Assembly: GCF_000155475.1 (NCBI RefSeq)
Contig: NZ_DS990391.1
Coordinates: 752,389-816,388 of the forward strand
Length of the DNA stretch: 64,000 bases
Reading direction: 5' to 3'
DNA from: Helicobacter cinaedi CCUG 18818 = ATCC BAA-847
GTDB taxonomy: Bacteria; Campylobacterota; Campylobacteria; Campylobacterales; Helicobacteraceae
This document shows, piece by piece, positions 9,018 through 17,968 of the stretch; the first letter of the stretch is position 1; every line of letters starts with the position of its first letter. Under the pieces are notes generated by a model. That model did no database searches and was not told where the DNA came from. It saw nothing but the letters and a program-made list of their open reading frames with translations. The translations under genes and the position numbers were made by a program.

Positions 9018-12000
9018 ATGGACTACAAAAAAGCATTTTATAGCAAATTAGAGGAATGTTATCTGGGTGCAAAGATAAAAGCCTATGAAAAGGCTCATAC
9101 AGCACAAAATACACAAAGCAATACAAGCAACGCACAAAGCGGTTTTAGCAATCTTTTAAGCATAAAAGAGCAGTATTTCTCTCACATAAAAGCCTACCTA
9201 GATTCTGCTATCCCAAATGATGATTTTAACTCACACGATATTTACAACAAGCTTTACACTTTCTTTGATAGCTATCTTAATGATACAGGCACGCCATTTT
9301 TCCACGATACACCGCTGTATAAAAATATTTATGCAAAAGTCTATACCAATTCCAAAGATACAAGCCTTTTTTATAAAACAAAAGATTTATACTATGTCAA
9401 AAGTGATACGCTTTATACTAGCCTTACTTTAAGCGATGAAAACGAGCTAGCCCAAATCCACTTTGATACAAGTGAATATACGCAAAACGCTGATAATACC
9501 AAGCGAAAGCTTATTTTCAAACTTGATAAAATCGAGCAAACAAGCACAGATAAACAAGATTCTATACCCACCATTTATATCAAGATTTTAAGTCAAAAGG
9601 ATTTATTCCCAGAATTTAATGCTGTGTTTAAAGAAAATAGCAATGAGTTGAGCGAAGATTTTATAAAATCCCTAAAAGCACATAAATTCCCCCTAGATGA
9701 AGCGACCATAAAAAAGCTTTTTACAAGTTATAAAAAGCAAAATGAAGTTGATTTTTTTATCCATAAAAATGCAAGGGCATTTTTACAAGAGCAGTTTGAC
9801 TTGTGGTTTTATCATTATCTCTATAAAGACAGCGAGTTTCAAGAATGGAGTGTAAAATCCATTTCACATTTACAAAGGATTCGCAATATCGCCTTAGAAA
9901 TAATAGGGCTTATAGGCGATTTTGAAGATGAGCTAAAGGCTGTGTGGTTAAAGCCTAAATTTGTCAAAGCGGTAAATTATGTCTTTAGCTTTGATTTGAT
10001 TTTAAGGCATTCAGTATTGAGTGATAAATCGGCGATTCTGCGTTCGCCAACTGCGGCACTTACGACTAGTAAGCTTCTTGTTGGCTCACTTGAAAACGCC
10101 GATTTCTCATCTCAATCCTTAGAATGCCAAGATTCTACTAATGCTTATTTGCATAATACAGCCCTTTTAGATTCTATATGTAAGGACAAAGGCTTTGAAT
10201 CTCAAATCAAAGAATGGCAGGATTTAGGGCTTATTGATGAGAGTTTTAGCAAAGAAGCCTTTATGGATTTTTGTTATACTTATCAATTTCAATATTCTCT
10301 CCACCATACTAAATCTTTTTCTTGTCATACTGAAGCGTTAGCTGAAGTATCTAAAAATACAGAAACTAAAAAAGATATTTCGCTGCCACTCAATATGACA
10401 AACTTACAAAAAGATATTTCGGCTTCGCCTCAATATGACAAAAAAACACAAAATGTAACTAAAGAATCTACAAACGACAAATACCGCTATTTGCCCCTTG
10501 ATACAAAGCATTTTAGCAAAGAGATAAAATACAAGATTCTAAGCGTGTTTGATGATATAGAATCTATTCTTAATGGTGAGCTAATAAAGGCAGATAATTT
10601 TCAAGCCTTAAATTCCCTAATGCCAAAATATCAAGGCAAGGTGGATTTAATTTATATTGATCCGCCTTACAATACAGGCAATGACGGCTTTATTTATAGT
10701 GATAAATTCAATCACTCATCGTGGCTTTCAATGATAGCTAATCGCTTAGAATTAGCAAGGGAATTTTTAAAGGATAGCGGAAGCATTTTTATAAGCATAG
10801 ATGATAATGAACAAGCAAGACTTAAAATTTTATGCGATGAGATATTTGGGGAAGGGAATTTTATGGCAAATATAATATGGGAAAAAGTTTTTTCTGCTGT
10901 TAATTTAAGGAAGGATTTTTCTCCCAACCACGATTTTATTAGCGTCTATTCAAAAAATATTGATAAAACATTGTTAAACCCATTACCACGAACAGAGGAA
11001 GCAAACGCAAGATACAAAAACCCCGATAACGACCCAAGAGGTATTTGGACAAGTGGTGATATGAGTGTAGGACCTGCAGTAGAAGCGAATATTTATGAAA
11101 TTACTCTGCCTAGTGGTAGAAAAATTTTACCGCCAAAAGGTTATTCTTGGAGACTTTCAAAAGAAACATTTGAGGAATATTTAAAGGATAATAGAATTTA
11201 TTTTAATGGTGGAGATTCTGTGCCTAGAATTAAAAGATTTTTAAGTGAAGTGAAAGATGGCATTACACCGCTTACGATTTGGAAACATAAAGAAGTAGGA
11301 CATAATCAAGACGCTGCAAAAGAGATTTTAGCCTTATTTGACGACAAGCTTTTTGATACCCCAAAACCCGAAAAACTTTTAAAAAGAATTTGTGAAATAG
11401 CTAGCAATCAAGATTCTATAATTTTAGACTTCTTTGCAGGAAGTGGGACGAGTTTAGCTACCGCACAAAAGCTAGGGCGTAAATGGCTTGGCATTGAAAT
11501 GGGAGAGCATTTTTATAAAGTCATTATCCCACGCCTTAAAAAAGTTATCGCAGGATTCCAAAGCGGGATTAGCAAAGAGTGCAATTATCAAGGCGGTGGG
11601 GCATTTAGATACTATGAGTTGGAATCCTATGAAGAAGCATTAAAAGAATGTGAATATGTGCTTATAGATTCCAAATATACTAAGCCTTTTTCTTGTCATA
11701 CTGAAGCGTTAGCTGAAGTATCTAAAAATATAGAATCTAAAAGAGATATTTCGGCTTCGCCTCAATATGACAAAGAAGCACAATGCACAGCAACTTATAA
11801 AGATAGTCAAAGCATTTACCCTGCTAAAGATTATCAAAAAGCACAAAAAATCATTGATTACAGAAAATCCCGCAAACTCATTAAAAAGCTTAATAAGGGC
11901 GAAACAATCACACTAGATATGAGCGGATATAGAAAAGAATTTGATTTATTCCACACTTTAGCAAACTTACAAGGGCTAAAAATCAAGCGATTATTTTTAG

Positions 12001-12116
12001 ATTCTAAAGACATAGAATCTTGTGAGTTTGACAATGGCGATATTGTATCGCTAGACCAAATTGACTTACATACATACCCAAAGCTTAAAAATCTTTTGTG
12101 GTGGGAGAAATTGTGA
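9018..12116 (+). CDS. type III restriction-modification system DNA methyltransferase subunit (Mod), enlarged
   Basis: Mod methylates adenine in the recognition site and gives the system its specificity. The catalytic motif D-P-P-Y-N-T-G is near residue 548 and the AdoMet-binding motif F-F-A-G-S-G-T near 804. The order D-P-P-Y first marks the beta class, as in type III Mod proteins. The region between them would hold the target recognition domain. At 1032 residues it is longer than the usual 600-700, because of a roughly 500-residue N-terminal region and an extended C terminus. Two palindromic 81-bp elements lie in frame, at about residues 435-475 and 892-919, outside the catalytic core. The res gene lies three genes downstream in the same coupled operon. 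No tandem repeat for phase variation is visible. Confidence 0.88.
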   Translation: MDYKKAFYSKLEECYLGAKIKAYEKAHTAQNTQSNTSNAQSGFSNLLSIKEQYFSHIKAYLDSAIPNDDFNSHDIYNKLYTFFDSYLNDTGTPFFHDTPLYKNIYAKVYTNSKDTSLFYKTKDLYYVKSDTLYTSLTLSDENELAQIHFDTSEYTQNADNTKRKLIFKLDKIEQTSTDKQDSIPTIYIKILSQKDLFPEFNAVFKENSNELSEDFIKSLKAHKFPLDEATIKKLFTSYKKQNEVDFFIHKNARAFLQEQFDLWFYHYLYKDSEFQEWSVKSISHLQRIRNIALEIIGLIGDFEDELKAVWLKPKFVKAVNYVFSFDLILRHSVLSDKSAILRSPTAALTTSKLLVGSLENADFSSQSLECQDSTNAYLHNTALLDSICKDKGFESQIKEWQDLGLIDESFSKEAFMDFCYTYQFQYSLHHTKSFSCHTEALAEVSKNTETKKDISLPLNMTNLQKDISASPQYDKKTQNVTKESTNDKYRYLPLDTKHFSKEIKYKILSVFDDIESILNGELIKADNFQALNSLMPKYQGKVDLIYIDPPYNTGNDGFIYSDKFNHSSWLSMIANRLELAREFLKDSGSIFISIDDNEQARLKILCDEIFGEGNFMANIIWEKVFSAVNLRKDFSPNHDFISVYSKNIDKTLLNPLPRTEEANARYKNPDNDPRGIWTSGDMSVGPAVEANIYEITLPSGRKILPPKGYSWRLSKETFEEYLKDNRIYFNGGDSVPRIKRFLSEVKDGITPLTIWKHKEVGHNQDAAKEILALFDDKLFDTPKPEKLLKRICEIASNQDSIILDFFAGSGTSLATAQKLGRKWLGIEMGEHFYKVIIPRLKKVIAGFQSGISKECNYQGGGAFRYYELESYEEALKECEYVLIDSKYTKPFSCHTEALAEVSKNIESKRDISASPQYDKEAQCTATYKDSQSIYPAKDYQKAQKIIDYRKSRKLIKKLNKGETITLDMSGYRKEFDLFHTLANLQGLKIKRLFLDSKDIESCEFDNGDIVSLDQIDLHTYPKLKNLLWWEKL
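10322..10442 (+). repeat. palindromic repeat element inserted in frame in mod (copy 1, with doubled right arm)
   Basis: The left arm (10322-10352) begins TTGTCATACTGAAGCG. The right arm (10373-10402) ends CTCAATATGACAA, the imperfect reverse complement. The unit from arm to arm is 81 bases, a multiple of three, and reads as C-H-T-E-A-L-A-E-V-S-K. A second right arm ends at 10442 with another copy of the D-I-S-A-S-P-Q-Y-D-K type reading. The copy at 11693-11773 has the same arms and length. Confidence 0.85.
11693..11773 (+). repeat. palindromic repeat element inserted in frame in mod (copy 2)
   Basis: This 81-base unit has the same left arm as the first copy, identical over its 31 bases, and a right arm ending CTCAATATGACAA. 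The preceding CTTTTTC and the following CACAA flanks are also shared by both copies. Translation stays open, giving 27 extra residues. Confidence 0.85.
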
Positions 12117-13882
12117 TGAAAATAAATATACCAGAGGTTGTAGATCAATTAAAAAATGTCAAGCTTGAGAATGTGATATTTGAATTAATAGTAAATGCAA
12201 TGCAAGCAAATGCCACATATATTGAGTTTAAAATTATAGCCTCCAGCTTAGACAATAAAAACATAACTCCCTATGTAGATAAAATTGAAGTGATTGATAA
12301 TGGTGATGGCTTTAATGAGGACAATTTGAAGTCTTTTGGGGAATATCGTAGTAATTATAAAAAATCATTAGGCTGTAAGGGTATAGGAAGATTTATATAT
12401 CTTAAACTTTTTAAAAGCGTAAAAGTTGTAAGTAAAAATAAAGAATTTGATTTTGCCTATAATGGTATGACAGAGCCTAAGGAGCAAGATTTTTTTGATA
12501 AAACTAAAGTGATTTTATCAAATCCAAAAGATAATTTTTCGGTTGATTTTTCTAAGATTAAAAAACAAATCAAAGAGCATTTTCTGGCTTATTTTAAGAT
12601 AGAAAACAGGGATATTAAAATAGATATTTATAGAAACGATGAATGTGTAGATAGTGTTAAGAGTATTGAAATACCAGATTTTGAAAAGAAAGAATTTAAA
12701 ATTAAAAATTATTCTTTTAGCATATCATATATTTTTGGGGAAAGTGATTTTAGAAATGAAGGATTTTATGTTGCAAATAATAGGGTTGTTATAAAAAATT
12801 CAGATTTAAACCAAGAAAGTAAATATAATTTGCCAAAAGAAAAAGATTTAAGAATATTTTATATTTTAGAATCCGATTATTTTGATAAAAATGTTAATGA
12901 TGAAAGAAATGAATTGCAAATTTATCCCAAACGAAAAAATTCGCTTGAATTTGAGGATTTGAGTTGGAATGATATACACGATGAATTAGAAAATCAGCTC
13001 AAAACAATTTATGTGGAACATAATTTTGATGTAGAAAATACAATTAAAGAAAATAGAAAACAATCAATTAAAGAATCACCTTATCTCGGAGTATATTTTG
13101 AAAATAGGAATGAATTCAATGTAAATGATATGTTAGAAAATGCAAAAAAAGAATTTAATGATGATAAGGATTTTTTAAGAGATGATAATAATAAGGTAAA
13201 AACAAATTATGAAGCTAAATTAGCTAAAGTAACACAAACGGAATTGGCTGAATATGTGTTTGATAGGGATAAATTAATCCAAAAATTAAAAAACTCTGTT
13301 GATAAAGGGAGTGTAGAAGCTGAAATCCATAATTTATTTATGCCTAAAAAAACATTTGATGATAAAAAAAACTATAGAACTAATAATGTTTGGTTATTTG
13401 ATGATAGATTTATGTGCTATGATAAAATTTTTAGCGACATACAGATTAAAGATATTTTTCCAGAGCTGCATAAAAACATAGAAAGACCTGATTTATTAAG
13501 TATCATTTCAAATACTTATGAAAAAGAGAAAATTACTGATATTTTATTGATAGAATTTAAAAAGCCAGAAAATGATAGGGATTATTTTCCAAAAGCAAAG
13601 CGTCAGATATTAAGCTATGCTTCCTATATCAATGAGGCATATGCACAAAAGGGTTTAAGAATTTGGGCTTACGGTTTTTTAAAGTTTAGTGAAGAAATAT
13701 TGAGAGATCTTATCAATGATGATTACAATCAGATATACACAAGCACTAACTTTCCTATTTGTTACAAATATAATCAGGCTAATAATACGATAGTTAATTT
13801 TATGGATTATAGTTCTTTAATTTACGATGCGGAAAATAGAAATCAGTTATTTTTAGATATTTTAAGAGGAAAATATTTATGA
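12116..13882 (+). CDS. GHKL ATPase with C-terminal PD-(D/E)XK-like nuclease region, embedded in the type III operon
   Basis: The ATG at 12116 overlaps the mod stop (TGATG) and follows GGGAGAA; an in-frame GTG at 12098 is a less likely start. The 588-residue protein shows the three Bergerat-fold motifs of GHKL ATPases: E23-L-x-x-N27-A, D61-N-G-D-G, and G86-C-K-G-I-G. A middle region of about 300 residues is charged and helical and matches nothing I know. Near residues 455-482 an R-P-D-L segment is followed by L-L-I-E-F-K-K-P, a pattern typical of PD-(D/E)XK nucleases. Together these suggest an ATP-gated nuclease, as in MORC- or topoisomerase-like defence proteins, but no named family is assigned. 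The gene is visibly richer in A and T than mod and res, suggesting separate acquisition. It overlaps the next gene by four bases. Confidence 0.75.
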   Translation: MKINIPEVVDQLKNVKLENVIFELIVNAMQANATYIEFKIIASSLDNKNITPYVDKIEVIDNGDGFNEDNLKSFGEYRSNYKKSLGCKGIGRFIYLKLFKSVKVVSKNKEFDFAYNGMTEPKEQDFFDKTKVILSNPKDNFSVDFSKIKKQIKEHFLAYFKIENRDIKIDIYRNDECVDSVKSIEIPDFEKKEFKIKNYSFSISYIFGESDFRNEGFYVANNRVVIKNSDLNQESKYNLPKEKDLRIFYILESDYFDKNVNDERNELQIYPKRKNSLEFEDLSWNDIHDELENQLKTIYVEHNFDVENTIKENRKQSIKESPYLGVYFENRNEFNVNDMLENAKKEFNDDKDFLRDDNNKVKTNYEAKLAKVTQTELAEYVFDRDKLIQKLKNSVDKGSVEAEIHNLFMPKKTFDDKKNYRTNNVWLFDDRFMCYDKIFSDIQIKDIFPELHKNIERPDLLSIISNTYEKEKITDILLIEFKKPENDRDYFPKAKRQILSYASYINEAYAQKGLRIWAYGFLKFSEEILRDLINDDYNQIYTSTNFPICYKYNQANNTIVNFMDYSSLIYDAENRNQLFLDILRGKYL

Positions 13883-14892
13883 CAACTAATATGCCAAACA
13901 TCCTTCTCTACACTACACAAGATAAAAAAATAAAAGTAGAACTCTATGAGCTTGGAGAGAGTGTGTTTTTAGCCCAAGATTCTATGGCAAAACTTTTTGA
14001 CACCTCAAAATCTAGTATAAGCGAACATATCACAAATATCCTAAAAGATGGGGAATTGCAGGCAAATTCAGTTATTCGGGAAATCCGAACAACTGCTAGT
14101 GATGGCAAATCATACAAAGTGAAATTTTATTCCTTAGAGATGATTTTAGCCGTGGGCTTTCGTGTCCGTAGTAAAAGGGGAGTGCAGTTTAGAATCTGGG
14201 CAAACGAACATTTAAAAACCTATTTGCAAAAGGGCTTTTTAATAGATAGTGATAGACTTAAAAATCCAAATGGCAGAAGTGATTATTTTGATGAGCTGTT
14301 AGAGCAGATTAGGGATATAAGGGCGAGTGAAAAAAGGTTTTATCAAAAAGTGCGAGAGCTTTTTGCTTTGAGTATAGATTATGATTCTAGTGATAAAGCA
14401 ACGCAAATGTTTTTCGCACAGACACAAAACAAGCTTTTATACGCTATCACGCATAGAACTGCTGCGGAGCTGATTTGCGAGAGGGCAAATGCAAAAAAGC
14501 TGAATATGGGGCTTACAAGCTGGAAAGGTAGCGTTGTGCGTAAGGGCGATGTGATTGTGGCGAAAAATTATCTAAAAAAAGAGGAGCTAGATAGTTTAAA
14601 TCGTTTAGTTAATGTGTTTTTAGAATCCGCAGAACTTAGAGTGAAAGATAAGCAAACTTTGACTATGGACTTTTGGAGACAAAATGTGGATTCTTTGCTT
14701 ATCTTTCAAGGAATGCAAATTTTAAAAGATAATGGCAGTATCTCTAACGCACAAATGGAGCAAATCGCTTATAAGCAGTATGAGATATTTGCTACACAAC
14801 GCAAAAAGGAAGCGTTACTAAAGGCAGAACAAGAAGATGAAGAGATATTAGAATCTACCTATAAAACACTTAACACGAGAGTGGGAAAATGA
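13879..14892 (+). CDS. RhuM-family protein embedded in the type III operon
   Basis: The 337-residue product has the RhuM pattern. The N terminus (about 5-110) includes a helix-turn-helix-like stretch (M-A-K-L-F-D-T-S-K-S-S-I-S-E-H-I) and the segment G-F-R-V-R-S-K-R-G-V-Q-F-R-I-W-A-N-E. A C-terminal helical region follows. RhuM proteins are widespread in genomic islands and are often found next to or inside restriction loci, but their biochemical role is not established. The start ATG overlaps the preceding stop and its own stop overlaps the res start, so it is expressed as part of this operon. DNA binding is inferred from the N-terminal pattern only. Confidence 0.8.
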   Translation: MTTNMPNILLYTTQDKKIKVELYELGESVFLAQDSMAKLFDTSKSSISEHITNILKDGELQANSVIREIRTTASDGKSYKVKFYSLEMILAVGFRVRSKRGVQFRIWANEHLKTYLQKGFLIDSDRLKNPNGRSDYFDELLEQIRDIRASEKRFYQKVRELFALSIDYDSSDKATQMFFAQTQNKLLYAITHRTAAELICERANAKKLNMGLTSWKGSVVRKGDVIVAKNYLKKEELDSLNRLVNVFLESAELRVKDKQTLTMDFWRQNVDSLLIFQGMQILKDNGSISNAQMEQIAYKQYEIFATQRKKEALLKAEQEDEEILESTYKTLNTRVGK

Positions 14893-17744
14893 CTAAAAAG
14901 CAATCACTGATTTTAAAAGATATTACAGACAAAAAGATTCAATCTTTCAGCGATCTTTTTGAAAGCCTTGATTTAGTAAGCTTTAATGGCAGTATTAGTC
15001 TGCAAGAGTATCAAGTAGCGGCATTGCAAAAGGCATTATGCAGTTTAAAGCTGTATAGAGATGATACAAAAGAGCTATGCTATGAATACAAAGAGGCTTT
15101 TAAATACAACGCTATAAAATTAGATTCTAAAAAAGGCTTGGATATAAAAGAGTTTTGCAATATGGCAAGCTTTTGGATGGCGACAGGCAGTGGCAAAAGT
15201 ATTGTGATGATAAAGCTTATAAGCCTTATGCAAAAACTTATGAAAAATGGCGAGATAGAATCTAAGCCCATAATGCTACTTGTGCCAAATGATAAGATTT
15301 TACATCAGTTTAAAACGCATATACAAAGCTTTAATGCGTATCAGCCGATACAAATCACTTGCAATGAGATAAAAGCGTATGATAATCAAAGTTTGCTGGA
15401 CTTTGAAAATGTCGTATTTCTTGGTAGAAGTGATTTGCTAGATATAAAAGACAATGTCGGTAAAGATTCTAAGGCAAAAAGGCTAAATTATAATAATTTA
15501 ATGCGTGAAAAAGGCTGGTATATCTTGCTTGATGAAGCACATAAGGGCGATAGCAAAGATTCTATAAGAAAAAGCTATATAAGAGACTTAGCAAAAGGGC
15601 GAGAGAGGCAGGAGTATCCGCACGGATTTATCTTTAATTTCTCTGCGACTTTTGATAATGATATAGAGCTTTTTACTTGTGCTTTTAACTACAATTTAGA
15701 GAAGTTTAATAATGATGGCTATGGGAAAAATATCGTGGTGCTAGATAGCAATCTCAAAGCCTTTAAAGATTCTAAAGTGGATTCTAGCGATGAAAAGTTA
15801 GAGCGGATAATGGAAAGCTTTATCCTTTTTGTGGGGATAAAGCAGGAATTAAAAAGCTTAAAAGCAAAGTTTGAAAACCTGCATTATCATAATCCTTTAA
15901 TCATCGCCGTGGCTGATAAAGTCAATACCAAAGATGCGGGGATTAAGCTATATTTTGAAGCGATTATGAAAATCTTACAAGATTCTAAAGATATAAGCGA
16001 GATTGCAAAAAACTTAGCAAAAAAACTAGAATCTAGCAATATATATTTTGCTGAAAAAGAGATGAATAAAGACTTTTTAGAGAGACTTGCAAAAGTGGAT
16101 TCTAAAGACTTAAGAGAGCAAATCTTTTATGCTAAAGAGACTTCAAGTCTAGAGTGCTGTAAGATTAAGGGAAATAATAAAGAACTTGCCTTTAAAAGTA
16201 AAAATGCGACAAAACCCTTTTTGCTTTTAAATATCGGTAGCATTAAAGAGTGGGAGAAAAGCTATCTTGATGGGCTAGGCATTGAGAGTGGGGAGGATAT
16301 GGCAAAGGGGTATTTTGAAGAGCTAAATCACAAAGAATCACCCATACAAATTATGATGGGAAGCAAGGTGTTTAGCGAGGGGTGGGATAGTAACCGCGTG
16401 AATTTCATTAACTTTATCAATATCGGTAGTAAAAATGCAAAAAAATATGTCCTGCAAACCATAGGACGAGGGGTAAGAATTGAGCCTTTTAAAGATGTCC
16501 GCAAACGACTAAAAGCAAGTGGTAAGCTAGAGTATAACGCAAAGGATTCTTTAGGTGATGGGAGTTTGGGGGTTGAGAGTGTGTTTATTATGGCGACAGA
16601 AAATGAAGCGATTGAGTGGATTTTAAAGGGGCTTGAGGGCTTTAGATTCCAAAGTAAGCTTGCTGGCTTTAAGAGAAATAAAACGCTAGAACCACTGCTT
16701 GTGCCAAGCTATAAAAACTCTCACAAACAAAATGAAACCTTTGTGATTTCACATTATGACTTTGAGAGATTAAGCAAATATATAGAATCTTATGATGAAG
16801 ATATTTTGCTTGTATCAAGTGGGATAAATAGAGCGGATTTGGGCTTTAGCACTTTGCAAAAGATACAGCAAAAAATGCGTGATGAAGCAAGTGTAAGCTT
16901 AGAGATAAAGGGCAATATGCCAAAACTTAAACCACAAAATGCCCTGCACAGTATGGATAGATTTTTCCACGCACCTTTGCAGGAATTAGACAAGTTTGTG
17001 CCTTGTGAAGATAGCATTACGCATTTTAAAGATTTTATGCTAAGTGGTGATGGGCTTAGTGAGATGATTATAAAAGAGATGAATAAAGTGGTTAAAGAAC
17101 TAGCACAGATAAAACAAGCTAAAAGCATGGATGCGCTTAAAAAAGAATTTGAAAAAGGCAAAATCTCACTAGATGAATACACCGAGCAAATCCAAGCTAA
17201 ACCAGCACAAAGCATAGAAAAACATAGCTATGTTATCACAGCAGAGCTTGCAAAGCACTATTACAGCCCTATGGTTTTAGAATCATATAAAGATTCTGCA
17301 ATCCATATTAACTATGCCATTAGCGAAAGAAGTGAGCTAGAATTTTTAGAGGATTTACAAAAATATTTACAAGATTCTAAGAACGCATTTAAAGATTATG
17401 AGTGGTGCTTTAGCAGGATTGTAGAAAAGCTAGATTCTATTTTTATCCCCTATTTTGACACGCAAAGCCAAGAGCAAAGGAGATTTTACCCCGATTTTAT
17501 CTTTTGGTTAAAGCATAAGCAAAGCGGGAATTATAGAATCATTTTTGTAGATCCTAAGGGCTTAAGCTTTGAAGCAAACGCAAGGGATAAATTGCAAGGC
17601 TTTAAAGAATTATTTTGTAATAAAAAATTAGATTTTCAAGGCTTAGATATAGAGATGGATTTGTATTATTACAACAAAGAATCTAGCGTACCAAAGGATT
17701 TTGAAGGGTATATTGCTTCAAGGATTTGTGAGCTATTTACATAA
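14889..17744 (+). CDS. type III restriction-modification system helicase/endonuclease subunit (Res)
   Basis: Res uses ATP to move along DNA and cuts when two unmodified sites face each other, in complex with Mod. The 951-residue product has a Walker A motif (M-A-T-G-S-G-K-S, about residue 97), a DEAH box (L-L-D-E-A-H-K, about 214), an F-S-A-T motif III, and a helicase motif VI-like segment (Q-T-I-G-R-G-V-R). Near the C terminus F-Y-P-D-F-I-F-W and, about 19 residues on, F-V-D-P-K-G form a PD-(D/E)XK nuclease site. All key residues are present and the frame is open, so the protein looks functional. It starts at an ATGA overlap with the RhuM gene and is the last gene of the operon. Confidence 0.9.
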   Translation: MTKKQSLILKDITDKKIQSFSDLFESLDLVSFNGSISLQEYQVAALQKALCSLKLYRDDTKELCYEYKEAFKYNAIKLDSKKGLDIKEFCNMASFWMATGSGKSIVMIKLISLMQKLMKNGEIESKPIMLLVPNDKILHQFKTHIQSFNAYQPIQITCNEIKAYDNQSLLDFENVVFLGRSDLLDIKDNVGKDSKAKRLNYNNLMREKGWYILLDEAHKGDSKDSIRKSYIRDLAKGRERQEYPHGFIFNFSATFDNDIELFTCAFNYNLEKFNNDGYGKNIVVLDSNLKAFKDSKVDSSDEKLERIMESFILFVGIKQELKSLKAKFENLHYHNPLIIAVADKVNTKDAGIKLYFEAIMKILQDSKDISEIAKNLAKKLESSNIYFAEKEMNKDFLERLAKVDSKDLREQIFYAKETSSLECCKIKGNNKELAFKSKNATKPFLLLNIGSIKEWEKSYLDGLGIESGEDMAKGYFEELNHKESPIQIMMGSKVFSEGWDSNRVNFINFINIGSKNAKKYVLQTIGRGVRIEPFKDVRKRLKASGKLEYNAKDSLGDGSLGVESVFIMATENEAIEWILKGLEGFRFQSKLAGFKRNKTLEPLLVPSYKNSHKQNETFVISHYDFERLSKYIESYDEDILLVSSGINRADLGFSTLQKIQQKMRDEASVSLEIKGNMPKLKPQNALHSMDRFFHAPLQELDKFVPCEDSITHFKDFMLSGDGLSEMIIKEMNKVVKELAQIKQAKSMDALKKEFEKGKISLDEYTEQIQAKPAQSIEKHSYVITAELAKHYYSPMVLESYKDSAIHINYAISERSELEFLEDLQKYLQDSKNAFKDYEWCFSRIVEKLDSIFIPYFDTQSQEQRRFYPDFIFWLKHKQSGNYRIIFVDPKGLSFEANARDKLQGFKELFCNKKLDFQGLDIEMDLYYYNKESSVPKDFEGYIASRICELFT

Positions 17745-17968
17745 TAAGTAGAGCAACATACTTATATGATATTTATATGGAGTTATCAATTCTAAGTTTT
17801 CAACCTTTTGCAAAGATTGAATCTGGATCCAAGTGTGTTTGACTTTATCACTAGCAATTTGTAAAGATTCTGCAACGATAGGCAAGACTATGTCTTTTTG
17901 TATACTGATTTGTAAAATTTTGTGTTACTCTTTGTGAAAGCATACATTAATGCAATAAAGGAGCGGTT

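Noticed and set aside
17860..17900. Possible sigma-28 promoter (TAAA ... CGATAG) before the chemoreceptor
   Set aside because: The spacing between the two parts is about 10 bases, not the required 15, so it does not fit the consensus.
17745..17968. Open minus-strand frame of about 55 codons between res and the chemoreceptor gene
   Set aside because: It has no plausible start codon or ribosome site and matches nothing I recognise, so it is treated as intergenic sequence.
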